DNA of 15,184 nucleotides from Mailhella sp. (GTDB lineage: Bacteria; Desulfobacterota; Desulfovibrionia; Desulfovibrionales; Desulfovibrionaceae): contig JAFWYI010000131.1 in the NCBI GenBank assembly GCA_017522745.1, positions 1-15,184 on the forward strand. The letters run 5' to 3'. Position 1 is the stretch's first letter; each line of letters begins with the position of its first letter. The notes below the pieces were generated by a model. That model was not told the DNA's origin, searched no databases, and worked only from the letters and a program-made list of their open reading frames with translations. Positions 6,767-13,991 of the stretch are shown piece after piece. A program made the translations under genes and the position numbers.

Positions 6767-8626
6767 ATGAGCCAGTTTGTTGAGACGGAAAAGTCCGTCG
6801 TCGATGTCCAGAAAGAACATGCCCGCTTCATCAAGCCGCTGGGCGACTGGCGGCGCAGCCACCACTGCAATAATCTTACCATTGCCAATAATGGTGAGAC
6901 CGTATGCCTGATGGGCTGGGTGCAGTATCGCCGCGACCATGGCGGTCTTATCTTCGTTGACCTGCGCGACCGCGAAGGTCTCACTCAGGTGGTGTTCAGC
7001 CCCGAAGTGGCTCCTGAAGCTCACGGTGAAGCTCACGTCATCCGCAGCGAATACGTCATCGCCATCAAGGGTCGCGTGCGTCCCCGCCCCGAAGGTATGG
7101 CCAACCCCAACCTGCACACCGGCGAGATCGAAGTCGTGGTGCTGGAATGGAAGCTCCTCAACACCGCTAAGACGCCTCCCTTCCTCGTGGAAGACCGTAC
7201 CGACTGCGCCGAAGGCCTGCGCATGCAGTATCGCTATCTCGATCTGCGCCGCCCCAATATGGCCAAGAACCTGCGCACCCGCCACGCCATCGTTCAGGCC
7301 TGCCGCAATTATCTGAACGAACTGGACTTCCTCGAAGTCGAGACTCCTGTCCTCACCAAGTCCACTCCTGAAGGCGCCCGCGACTTCCTCGTGCCCAGCC
7401 GCATGAATCCCGGCGAATTCTACGCTCTTCCCCAGTCTCCCCAGCAGTTCAAGCAGATGCTCATGATGAGCGGCGTCGACCGCTACTATCAGGTGGCCCG
7501 CTGCTTCCGCGATGAAGACCTGCGTGCCGACCGTCAGCCTGAATTCACTCAGGTGGACATCGAAATGAGCTTCGTGGATGAAGAACAGGTCATGGCCATG
7601 GCCGAAGGCCTCATGGCTCGCGTGTTCAAGGAATCCCTCGGCGTGGAGATCTCCCTGCCTATCCCCCGCATGCCTTACGAAGAAGCCATGCGCGACTACG
7701 GCTGTGACAAGCCCGATACCCGCTTCGACCTCAAGCTCAAGGACGTTACCGACATCGTGCGCGGTTCCGCCTTCAAGCTCTTTGCCAGCGCTCAGCTGGT
7801 CAAGGCCATGCGTGTGCCCGCCGGCGGCACCATGACCCGTAAGGAAATCGACGAACTCACCGAATACGTGAAGGGCTTCGGCGCCATGGGCCTCGCCTGG
7901 ATCAAGATCCACGAAACCGAATGGCAGTCTCCCATCGCCAAGTTCCTCTCTGAAGAAGAACGCGCCGGCCTCGTGGAAGCCTGCGGTCTCGTGCCTGGCG
8001 ACATCGTGTTCTTCCAGGCTGGCGAACCCGGCCTCGTGAACAACGCCCTCGCCGGTCTGCGCGTGAAGCTCGGTCACAAGCTCGGCCTCATCCCCGAGAA
8101 CACCTGGAACCTGCTCTGGGTCACCGACTTCCCCCTCTTCGAATACAGCGAAGAAGAACAGCGCTGGGTGGCCTGTCACCATCCCTTCACCGCCGCTCAG
8201 GACGAAAGCTACGGCATCATGCTTTCCGATCCCGCCAAGGCCAAGGCCCGTGCCTATGACATGGTGCTGAACGGCAACGAGATCGGCGGCGGCTCCATCC
8301 GTATCCATAATCCCAACGACCAGACCCGCATGTTCGAAGGCCTCGGCTTCACTGAAGAATCCGCCAAGGCGCAGTTCGGCTACTTCATCCAGGCTCTGGA
8401 CTACGGTACTCCTCCCCACGGCGGCATCGCCTTCGGTCTCGACCGTGTGGCCATGCTGCTCACCGGCGCTACGTCCATCCGCGACGTCATCGCCTTCCCC
8501 AAGAACCAGAAGGCCTGCTGCCTGCTCACCGAAGCCCCCTCGGCCGTGGACAACAAGCAGCTGCGCGAGCTCGGCATCCGCCTGCGCGAGAAGGCCGCCG
8601 CTCCTGCCGAAACCTCTGCGGAGTAA
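6767..8626 (+). CDS. aspS: Aspartyl-tRNA synthetase, probably non-discriminating
   Basis: This bacterial-type AspRS of 619 residues has an OB-fold anticodon domain (GWVQYRRDHGGLIFVDLRD), class II motif 2 (RCFRDEDLRADRQPEFTQVD), the inserted GAD domain, and motif 3 (GIAFGLDRVAMLL). Two residues known to relax specificity toward tRNA-Asn in Pseudomonas aeruginosa AspRS (His31 and Gly81) are present here as His58 (RRDHGG) and Gly110 (RPEGMAN). The enzyme therefore probably also makes Asp-tRNA-Asn for the GatCAB amidotransferase, which is not in the window. Start choice: AGAGG at 6753-6757 is nine bases from ATG 6767 and only three from ATG 6761, so 6767 is preferred but both are possible. About 25 extra residues precede the usual N-terminus. 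def follows after three bases. Confidence 0.96.
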   Translation: MSQFVETEKSVVDVQKEHARFIKPLGDWRRSHHCNNLTIANNGETVCLMGWVQYRRDHGGLIFVDLRDREGLTQVVFSPEVAPEAHGEAHVIRSEYVIAIKGRVRPRPEGMANPNLHTGEIEVVVLEWKLLNTAKTPPFLVEDRTDCAEGLRMQYRYLDLRRPNMAKNLRTRHAIVQACRNYLNELDFLEVETPVLTKSTPEGARDFLVPSRMNPGEFYALPQSPQQFKQMLMMSGVDRYYQVARCFRDEDLRADRQPEFTQVDIEMSFVDEEQVMAMAEGLMARVFKESLGVEISLPIPRMPYEEAMRDYGCDKPDTRFDLKLKDVTDIVRGSAFKLFASAQLVKAMRVPAGGTMTRKEIDELTEYVKGFGAMGLAWIKIHETEWQSPIAKFLSEEERAGLVEACGLVPGDIVFFQAGEPGLVNNALAGLRVKLGHKLGLIPENTWNLLWVTDFPLFEYSEEEQRWVACHHPFTAAQDESYGIMLSDPAKAKARAYDMVLNGNEIGGGSIRIHNPNDQTRMFEGLGFTEESAKAQFGYFIQALDYGTPPHGGIAFGLDRVAMLLTGATSIRDVIAFPKNQKACCLLTEAPSAVDNKQLRELGIRLREKAAAPAETSAE

Positions 8627-8629
8627 ACC

Positions 8630-9139
8630 ATGCTGCGTCCTGTCGTCCAGTATCCCAATCCTCTGCTCGCTAAGAAGTCCGAACCCGTCGCCGAGATCAA
8701 CGACGAGATCCGCGCTCTCGCTCAGGATATGCTCGATACCCTGAAGACCGTGGGCGGCGTGGGTATCGCTGCTCCTCAGATCGGCGTTCTCAAGCGTGTG
8801 GTCATCATCGACGTGTCCCTCGAAAAGGATGACCCCGAAGCGCCTCAGGACTTCCGCGTGTTCATCAACCCCGTCGTGACCGTCATCGACCCCAAGCTCT
8901 CTGAAGAAAACGAAGGCTGCCTCTCCGTGCCGGAACTTCGCTCCAAGGTGAAGCGTCCCCGCCGTGTGGCTCTCGAAGGTCTCGACCTCGACGGCAACAC
9001 CGTGCGCATCGAAGGCGAAGGCTATTTCAGCGCCTGCATGCAGCATGAGACCGACCACCTCGACGGCAAGCTCTTCATCGACCACATCAGCTACCTCAAG
9101 CGCTCGATGTACGATAAGAAGATGAAGAAAGCCAGATAG
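8630..9139 (+). CDS. def: Peptide deformylase
   Basis: The 169-residue enzyme removes the formyl group from the N-terminal methionine of new proteins, using a bound Fe2+ or Zn2+. All three signature motifs are intact: GVGIAAPQIG (43-52), EGCLSVP with metal ligand Cys97 (95-101), and HETDHLDG with His139, Glu140 and His143. The ribosome binding site GGAG (8620-8623) lies in the last codons of aspS and only three bases separate the aspS stop from the ATG, so translation is probably coupled. It is the last gene of the hisS-aspS-def unit and is followed by a terminator 24 bases on. In many bacteria def is paired with fmt; fmt does not follow here. Confidence 0.97.
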   Translation: MLRPVVQYPNPLLAKKSEPVAEINDEIRALAQDMLDTLKTVGGVGIAAPQIGVLKRVVIIDVSLEKDDPEAPQDFRVFINPVVTVIDPKLSEENEGCLSVPELRSKVKRPRRVALEGLDLDGNTVRIEGEGYFSACMQHETDHLDGKLFIDHISYLKRSMYDKKMKKAR

Positions 9140-9162
9140 TTCTGACTTCATCAGAAAAACAT

Positions 9163-9203
9163 AAAAAAGGATGATGGCTTACCAAAGGCGTCATCCTTTT
9201 TTT
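9163..9203 (+). terminator. Intrinsic terminator after def
   Basis: AAAAAAGGATGA (9163-9174) pairs with TCATCCTTTTTT (9191-9202), and the right arm runs into seven T residues. A 16-base loop separates the arms. A smaller hairpin, TTCTGA/TCAGAA (9140-9156), directly follows the def stop. Confidence 0.88.
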
Positions 9204-9226
9204 ATGGCCTGCCATCCTATACATGC

Positions 9227-9272
9227 AAAAAAGCCGCCGGAACCGAATATCATTCGGAGCCAGCGGCCTTTT
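9227..9272 (-). terminator. Intrinsic terminator of hldD (minus strand)
   Basis: Read on the minus strand, GCCGC-T-GG (9267-9260) pairs with CC-G-GCGGC (9240-9233), enclosing a second helix CCGAAT/ATTCGG (9257-9252 with 9248-9243), and the stem ends in six T residues (9232-9227). A further GGGG/CCCC hairpin (9281-9294) lies between it and the hldD stop. Confidence 0.85.
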
Positions 9273-9304
9273 CATCACTAAGGGGCTATCCCCTCAGCAA
9301 ATCA

Positions 9305-10285
9305 TTACAGAGAACACAGATACGGATCGTCCTGTGTGAGGTAGTTGCGAACATAGTCGTCCACACCCTCTTCGAGAGAATGGAACTTCACAGGGCAGTT
9401 CTCACGCTGCATCCAGGACATATCAGCTTCCGTGAAGTACTGATACTTGCCCTTGAGATGCTCAGGCATATCGAAGTATTCGATATTCGGTTCAAGATCC
9501 ATCGCGGCGAACACAGCCTTGGCAAGATCGTTCCACGTGCGGGCCTTGCCGGCGCCCACGTTGAAGATACCGTTCACGGAAGGAGTCTCCATGAACCAGT
9601 ACATGAGGGCGGCAACGTCCTTGGAGTACACGAAGTCACGCAGGGATTCCCCGTCACCGTATTTGGGATTATCCGACTTGAACAGACGGATCTTGCCGAG
9701 TTCCTTCACCTGAGGAACGGCGCGGCACACCATGCTCATCATGCTGCCCTTGTGGTATTCGTCCGGACCGTACACGTTGAAGAACTTCAGGTTGACCACT
9801 TCGTTCAGCAGATTGTGGCGCTGGCACCACATATCAAAGAGCTTCTTGGAGTAGCCGTACATGTTGAGCGGCTTGAGCTTGGGCATGATGGCAAGGTCAT
9901 CGGAAAAACCGAGTTCACCATCGCCATAGGTAGCCGCGGAACTTGCGTTGATGAACCGGGCACCGGCTTCCAGCGCGGCAAAGCACACTTCCACAGTATA
10001 GTGGAAGTTGTTTTCCATAAGGAAGTCCGCATTGCGTTCCGTCGTAGCGGAGCAGGCTCCCATGTGGATGACGGCTTCCACGCCTTCCAGTTTCTGACCG
10101 GAACGGAGCTGTTCAAGGAACTTATCGCGATGGATATAGTTGCTGTAGCGCAGATGCGACAGGTTCTTCCACTTTTCCGTAGAGGCGAGGTTATCCACCA
10201 CGAGGATATCGTCTATCCCGTGACGATTCAGTTCCCAGATGTAGTTAGCGCCGATGAGTCCGGCGCCGCCGGTGACTATTATCAT
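9305..10285 (-). CDS. hldD: ADP-L-glycero-D-manno-heptose 6-epimerase
   Basis: The 326-residue short-chain-dehydrogenase-type epimerase converts ADP-D-glycero- to ADP-L-glycero-D-manno-heptose, the precursor of the LPS inner core. It shows the NAD(P)-binding TGGAGLIG at the N-terminus, the HldD-characteristic HMGACSATTERNAD, the catalytic Tyr-Lys pair in MYGYSKKLFD, and LKFFNVYGPDEYHKGSM, all at positions expected for HldD rather than a generic sugar epimerase. Its ATG lies three bases after the stop of the YkgJ-like gene, and its ribosome binding site (AAGAGG) is inside that gene's last codons, so the two are translationally coupled. It is the last gene of a four-gene minus-strand unit and ends in a double hairpin terminator. 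Confidence 0.95.
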   Translation of the reverse strand: MIIVTGGAGLIGANYIWELNRHGIDDILVVDNLASTEKWKNLSHLRYSNYIHRDKFLEQLRSGQKLEGVEAVIHMGACSATTERNADFLMENNFHYTVEVCFAALEAGARFINASSAATYGDGELGFSDDLAIMPKLKPLNMYGYSKKLFDMWCQRHNLLNEVVNLKFFNVYGPDEYHKGSMMSMVCRAVPQVKELGKIRLFKSDNPKYGDGESLRDFVYSKDVAALMYWFMETPSVNGIFNVGAGKARTWNDLAKAVFAAMDLEPNIEYFDMPEHLKGKYQYFTEADMSWMQRENCPVKFHSLEEGVDDYVRNYLTQDDPYLCSL

Positions 10286-10288
10286 GCG

Positions 10289-10981
10289 TTACCTCTTCAG
10301 CGTTGCTTTGGTGGTCTGCACGAGGGTGACGGAACCATCAGCATTGGTGCGAGCGTCGATACCGAACATGATGACGGTCTGCATGAGCGGACGGCCGAAC
10401 AGGAAATTCATCATCTCCCTGTTCACGTTGCCCTTTTCCGCCACCAGATCGCGGAAAGCGCGGTCGTATTCCACGACTTCCACGAGAGCCCGACGAGCTT
10501 CTTCCTGTTCTTCCAGATGGGAAGCCAGTTCGATGAGTGCCGCATAGTTGCAGCGGGCTTCATGTGCTTCCACAGTGTCGATGAGCCACTGAGGAGCGTG
10601 GAGCAGTTCAAGGATGGCCTTACGGTCGAGTCTTTCCTTGCCATGCATGGAGAGCAGAGCCTTGGGATCATCACAGAACAGCGCACGACATTCAGCGGGA
10701 TGCTTGTCATGGATGAAACATTTGTTGTTCTCCATGAGGAAGCGGCACGTCCATTCATCAGGGCGGGCCCCAGCCGGGGCGGCGATCTTCACGATTTCTT
10801 CAGGAAGGGGCACGACGCTTTCGTTGGAAGTATCGCGCACCAGTTCTCCCGCACGGAAGGTGCAGAGATCCTGAAGCTGGATGACTCCCTCCGTCAGCAG
10901 AGAGGCATCTTCCTGATGCAGGGCAGGGCCGCCCTTGCGGCAGCAGGTACCGCACTGGCGGCACTGGTTATTATCACTCAT
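10289..10981 (-). CDS. YkgJ-family cysteine-cluster protein
   Basis: The 230-residue protein begins with CRQCGTCC (Cys 7, 10, 13, 14) and has a second group at Cys79, Cys88, Cys98 and Cys103 (TCRFL, KCFIH, ECRALFC). This eight-cysteine pattern is that of the YkgJ/UPF0153 family, annotated as putative zinc- or iron-binding proteins; a metal or Fe-S site is likely but its biochemical role is unknown. The C-terminal half is mostly helical and acidic (LEEQEEARRALVEVVEY) without recognised motifs. The start ATG has TGAGGA six bases upstream. It lies 15 bases after the coiled-coil gene and three bases before hldD, in the middle of a tight operon. Confidence 0.88.
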   Translation of the reverse strand: MSDNNQCRQCGTCCRKGGPALHQEDASLLTEGVIQLQDLCTFRAGELVRDTSNESVVPLPEEIVKIAAPAGARPDEWTCRFLMENNKCFIHDKHPAECRALFCDDPKALLSMHGKERLDRKAILELLHAPQWLIDTVEAHEARCNYAALIELASHLEEQEEARRALVEVVEYDRAFRDLVAEKGNVNREMMNFLFGRPLMQTVIMFGIDARTNADGSVTLVQTTKATLKR

Positions 10982-10996
10982 AATATCCTCAATATG

Positions 10997-11248
10997 TCAG
11001 CGGGCACCACGCAGTCTCAGCCGGTTTATGCGAACCCGGCGGTACTGGCAGTGGGTCTCCAGCATATTCTTTCGCTGATGAAGCTCGTGTATCTCTGCCG
11101 GGAAGAAGATGCCCTTTTCGAAATCTTCGCGGGCCATGAGTTCCCGGATGGTATCACTGCAACGCTTCTGTTCAGCTTCTATGATCGCGAGCTGTTCTTC
11201 AAGCTCAGAAATCTTCTCCGGCAGTGGGTTCAGGAGGAAGTTCTCCAT
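10997..11248 (-). CDS. Small coiled-coil protein of unknown function
   Basis: The product (83 residues from ATG 11248) is rich in Glu, Arg and Leu with heptad-like spacing (EKISELEEQLAIIEAEQKR, IRELMAREDFEKG), suggesting a helical hairpin or coiled coil. It has two cysteines and no recognised family. The start is uncertain: ATG 11248 has GGAG only three bases upstream, ATG 11257 has none, and ATG 11290 would lengthen it to 97 residues. All choices overlap the 3' end of the EPSP-synthase-like gene, by 44 bases or more in another frame, so translation is probably coupled. The end is followed by the YkgJ-like gene after 15 bases. Confidence 0.7.
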   Translation of the reverse strand: MENFLLNPLPEKISELEEQLAIIEAEQKRCSDTIRELMAREDFEKGIFFPAEIHELHQRKNMLETHCQYRRVRINRLRLRGAR

Positions 11249-13016
11249 AAACTCCATGGGCGATGACACGTCTGCGGGCAGGTTTGGCATCTTCTTCGTC
11301 TTCCTTTTCAGTTCTGCGCTTCAGCACAGGCTTGGGCAGGGTGTTGTACATGTTCCAGAAGGGAGGGAACAGCCCAGTCATCACGCCAGGATTGGAGAGA
11401 TTCAGGTTCGGGCGAAGGAAGGCGCACAGGGCATAAGCCATGGCCCACTGGGCGGAAGGAGCCACCCAGGTACCGGGAATGATGGTTTCGGAGGTGGACA
11501 GCTTGCCGCCTTCTTCTTCCACACCGCAGCGGACAAGGAAGGCCGTCACCAGATGACGATCTTCTTCAGAGAGTTCGGGCAGAGTAACGGCAGTGCCTTC
11601 ATGCACGGCAGCAGCCATGATGACACAGGCCAGAGGAAGGAGTTCGGGACAGGAGGACACCACTTCGGCCATGATCTCGGCAACAGGGGCGGAAGTCTCG
11701 CGTTCCTTGCCGGAGCAGACGGTTTCGGAAGCGCCGTACTTCACGTTGAGGCCGGCACCGCGCAGCATCTTTTCCACAAGCACATGAGCCTTGCTGTGGC
11801 CCCACACGCCTTCGAGAACGACATTGCCGCCATTGAAGCCGGGGAACATGAGGACAGACGCGGCCACCGTGGGTTCCATAGCCACCACAGGTTCGGCAGG
11901 AACGGTGAACTCACCGCGTTCCACGAGGATATCGCGACCTTCACGAGTGACATGAGCGCCGCAGGTGGAAAGGACGCCCATCACCTGACCGAGGAGGCGG
12001 GGTTCCTTTTCAGGAAGGGTCAGACGGCAGGGAGTATCCCAGAAGGGAGAAGCCAGCACCATGGCGGCGATGAAATCTTCGGGAAGGTCGTCGGAAAGAC
12101 GGAGCTGACGCGGCATCATGCCGGAGCATTCCAGACGGATGGGAAGACCATCCTGAGAGGGAATGACGTTGGTCAGGCGCACGCCCATCTGCGGCAGGAA
12201 GTGGCGCAGAGGAGCAAGGTCGAGGAAACGCAGGGAGCTGTCGCCCATGAGCTTGAGGCGGGCAGGCATGCCAACGCACATGGCGATGACGAGCCAGAGG
12301 TTGAAGGCATCGTCGCCGATATGGATGACCTTATCCATGTTGCGGACGAGCCCCTTGCCGCCACGGCTCTGCACGTCGCCGTTCTCTTCCCACCAAAGCT
12401 GACCGCCGATCTGATTGAGAGCCTTCACGCCGTTGATGACGGCATCGGTGAGAGGCATACGGACGACCTTGGTCATCTGGCCGGCAGCCGCAGCAACAGC
12501 CAGCCACAGGCGGGCGGCCACAGTATCGGAGGGAGCGGGGATGCGGATATCGACAGATTCAGAGTTGGGAGCAAGGTTGAAGTAGCCCTGTTCCTCTTCC
12601 ATACGAGTCAGCGGCTCGATGGTCTGCAGGAGGACGAAAAGATCACGGGAAAGACGATTATCGCGGGCCATGCGGGCGGCCTTGCTTTCCCAGGCGGTAC
12701 GGATGGTCTTTTCCGTTTCAGGCGCGAGGCGACCATTCTGGCGCATCTTGGCCAGAAGCTGGGCACGACGGATCACGAGATGCAGAATATCGTTATCAAG
12801 GTCCAGCAGTTCGCCGAGACCGCGGGTGCGGCCATTGCCCTTGTCACCGCGAGGACGGAAACCATCCTTCTTGAAATCCTTGCGTTCACCGTCTCTATCG
12901 AAACGACGCGGCTTGAAGTTATCCGAACGTTCAAAACGGCGTTCGCCGCGTTCACCATCGTTCTTACGGAAAGAACGCTTGGCGAAATCCTTTCTATCCT
13001 CGCCCCTATTATCCAT
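11205..13016 (-). CDS. EPSP-synthase-fold protein with AroQ-like helical region, basic disordered tail and degenerate active site
   Basis: This 603-residue protein (from ATG 13016; a GTG at 13058 would add 14 residues, and neither start has a strong ribosome binding site) has three parts. Residues 1-66 are a low-complexity Arg/Lys/Asp/Gly tail (e.g. RRFERSDNFKPRRFDRDG) like tails of RNA-binding proteins. Residues of about 67-140 resemble a chorismate-mutase type II helix bundle (LDNDILHLVIRRAQLLAKM). The rest follows the EPSP synthase (AroA) fold: MGDSSLRFLDLAPL, PEDFIAAMVLASPF, LSEEDRHLVTAFLVRCGV, and APSAQWAMAYAL with LFPPFW at the end. Key residues are altered: the KSxxxR loop reads SDTVAAR, RPM reads FLD, the DHR motif reads PSAQ, and the Lys before the final FP is Gly. 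Real AroA activity is therefore doubtful. It heads the operon ending in hldD. Confidence 0.8.
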   Translation of the reverse strand: MDNRGEDRKDFAKRSFRKNDGERGERRFERSDNFKPRRFDRDGERKDFKKDGFRPRGDKGNGRTRGLGELLDLDNDILHLVIRRAQLLAKMRQNGRLAPETEKTIRTAWESKAARMARDNRLSRDLFVLLQTIEPLTRMEEEQGYFNLAPNSESVDIRIPAPSDTVAARLWLAVAAAAGQMTKVVRMPLTDAVINGVKALNQIGGQLWWEENGDVQSRGGKGLVRNMDKVIHIGDDAFNLWLVIAMCVGMPARLKLMGDSSLRFLDLAPLRHFLPQMGVRLTNVIPSQDGLPIRLECSGMMPRQLRLSDDLPEDFIAAMVLASPFWDTPCRLTLPEKEPRLLGQVMGVLSTCGAHVTREGRDILVERGEFTVPAEPVVAMEPTVAASVLMFPGFNGGNVVLEGVWGHSKAHVLVEKMLRGAGLNVKYGASETVCSGKERETSAPVAEIMAEVVSSCPELLPLACVIMAAAVHEGTAVTLPELSEEDRHLVTAFLVRCGVEEEGGKLSTSETIIPGTWVAPSAQWAMAYALCAFLRPNLNLSNPGVMTGLFPPFWNMYNTLPKPVLKRRTEKEDEEDAKPARRRVIAHGVYGELPPEPTAGEDF

Positions 13017-13082
13017 GTCAAAACCTGCTTTCGTTGCGCGGCGCTTCGGCGTACGCACGCGGCGTTTTTCAAAGGGGCTGAT

Positions 13083-13305
13083 TCATACCGATGCCCCGAA
13101 TAGCCTTCTCACTCCGGCCCCAAAACAGCCGGAAACAAAGTCAGGGAGCATGATATCCGTAATGTCCTTTTCCGGCAAGAGCAAAGAAGCGCCCCCACGC
13201 GGCAGATCTCATCAGCTTTTCCATGATGATATCGCCCCTTATCCGCGCTACCTCCTCCGGTAAAAAATATTCCTATGACCGCTTTTCTTCGTCAGGATAC
13301 AGATA
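13083..13305 (-). pseudogene. Possible decayed small gene upstream of the EPSP-like gene
   Basis: Minus-strand translation between 13305 and 13083 looks protein-like, but only across breaks. One frame reads YLYPDEEKRS, a TAG at 13275-13273, then EYFLPEEVARIRGDIIMEKL and MRSAA. About 25 codons later a one-base shift is needed to continue as LLLPEKDITDIMLPDFVSG and GVRRLFGASV, ending in TGA at 13083. No good start codon is present. An intact ATG-initiated frame here is only 27 codons. This is inference from amino-acid texture alone and may be chance in GC-rich sequence. Confidence 0.25.
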
Positions 13306-13343
13306 TCAGCCTTTAATTGTGGTGAAAATTCTCATCTTTATTC

Positions 13344-13371
13344 TTGACAATGATTTTCACTTTCATAAAAT
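13344..13371 (+). promoter_or_regulatory. Candidate sigma70 promoter of the FmdE-like/ABC operon
   Basis: A perfect TTGACA (13344-13349) and a 5/6 -10, TAAAAT (13366-13371), are separated by 16 bases in an AT-rich stretch. The start would lie near 13378, leaving about 44 bases before the TTG start codon. The rest of the gene-free stretch 13017-13343 holds only the possible decayed gene and a small CCGGC/GCCGG hairpin (13114-13132). Confidence 0.65.
13345..13359. promoter_or_regulatory. Fur-box-like operator overlapping the promoter
   Basis: TGACAATGATTTTCA matches the 7-1-7 Fur consensus TGATAATNATTATCA at 12 of the 14 specified positions. It covers the -35 box and part of the spacer, a position suited to repression by iron-loaded Fur. 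A weaker related sequence lies just upstream (about 13323-13336). Binding is inferred from sequence only. Confidence 0.6.
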
Positions 13372-13421
13372 AAGAATCGTTCCTGATCTACATCAACGCC
13401 GCAAGCCATAAGGAGCATCCC

Positions 13422-13991
13422 TTGTCTACCGCTACCCGCACCAGAACTTTCTCCCTTCGCCCAGTAGAAGAATGGGTCTCCCCTGAAATCACCGTTCTCG
13501 ATAACGGTCGTCCTGTTAAGTTCACGCTCGATACCGCCATGACCTATCACGGCTACGATGCCGTGGGCGGTGTTGCGCTGGGATTCCGTCTGCTCCAGCG
13601 TGCGATAGCCATCCTCTCCCCCGACGCTCTGCCGGAACGCCGCCAGTTCGAAGTGTTCACGAACTTCCCCGGGCTCGGCGTCCGCGACACCTTCGAACTC
13701 GTCACCCGCGTGGTAACCGGCGGCCGTTTCACGCTGGATGCCTCCTTCGTTGATCCCCGCACTCCTGAAGGTGTGACCGGCGGCGTGTACTTCCGCTTCT
13801 CCTATAATGGCAAGACCGTAGAACTTGCCCCCATCGAAGGTCAGCCCAGTGAACGCTTCGTGCGCTGCGGACGAGCCAGTAAGCGCCCTGATGTCACAGA
13901 AGAAGAGCTGCTGGAGTGGAAGGAAGTCAAACACGAACTCGCCAACCTTCTCCTCGGAGTCGAAGCCGAGAACGCTGTGCGGATCCTCTGA
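13422..13991 (+). CDS. FmdE-like protein of unknown function, TTG start
   Basis: The reading frame opens with TTG at 13422, preceded by AAGGAG (13410-13415) at six bases, ideal spacing; the first in-frame ATG is 38 codons later and would remove conserved-looking sequence. The 189-residue product carries TYHGYDAVGGVALGFRLLQRA (residues 40-60, cut here by convention), then NFPGLGVRDTFELVTR. This HG...G.ALG.R...D..e..TR layout resembles the FmdE family, first named from formylmethanofuran dehydrogenase operons but widespread with unknown roles. The FmdE cysteines and C-terminal zinc motif are not evident. No signal peptide is seen, so it is probably cytoplasmic. Its TGA stop overlaps the permease ATG (TGATG), so the two are coupled, and the operon sits behind a Fur-like box. 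Confidence 0.75.
   Translation: MSTATRTRTFSLRPVEEWVSPEITVLDNGRPVKFTLDTAMTYHGYDAVGGVALGFRLLQRAIAILSPDALPERRQFEVFTNFPGLGVRDTFELVTRVVTGGRFTLDASFVDPRTPEGVTGGVYFRFSYNGKTVELAPIEGQPSERFVRCGRASKRPDVTEEELLEWKEVKHELANLLLGVEAENAVRIL

Noticed and set aside
5492..9151. Stop-free minus-strand frame of about 1219 codons opposite hisS-aspS-def
   Set aside because: The plus strand encodes three complete, motif-verified enzymes. The antisense frame is rich in His, Glu, Ala and Gly, with no domain, as expected from strong codon bias in highly expressed genes.
9380..13103. Long plus-strand frames (628 and 664 codons) opposite hldD, ykgJ-like and EPSP-like genes
   Set aside because: The minus strand holds coherent proteins with ribosome binding sites and coupled starts; the plus frames have no recognisable domain or start signal.
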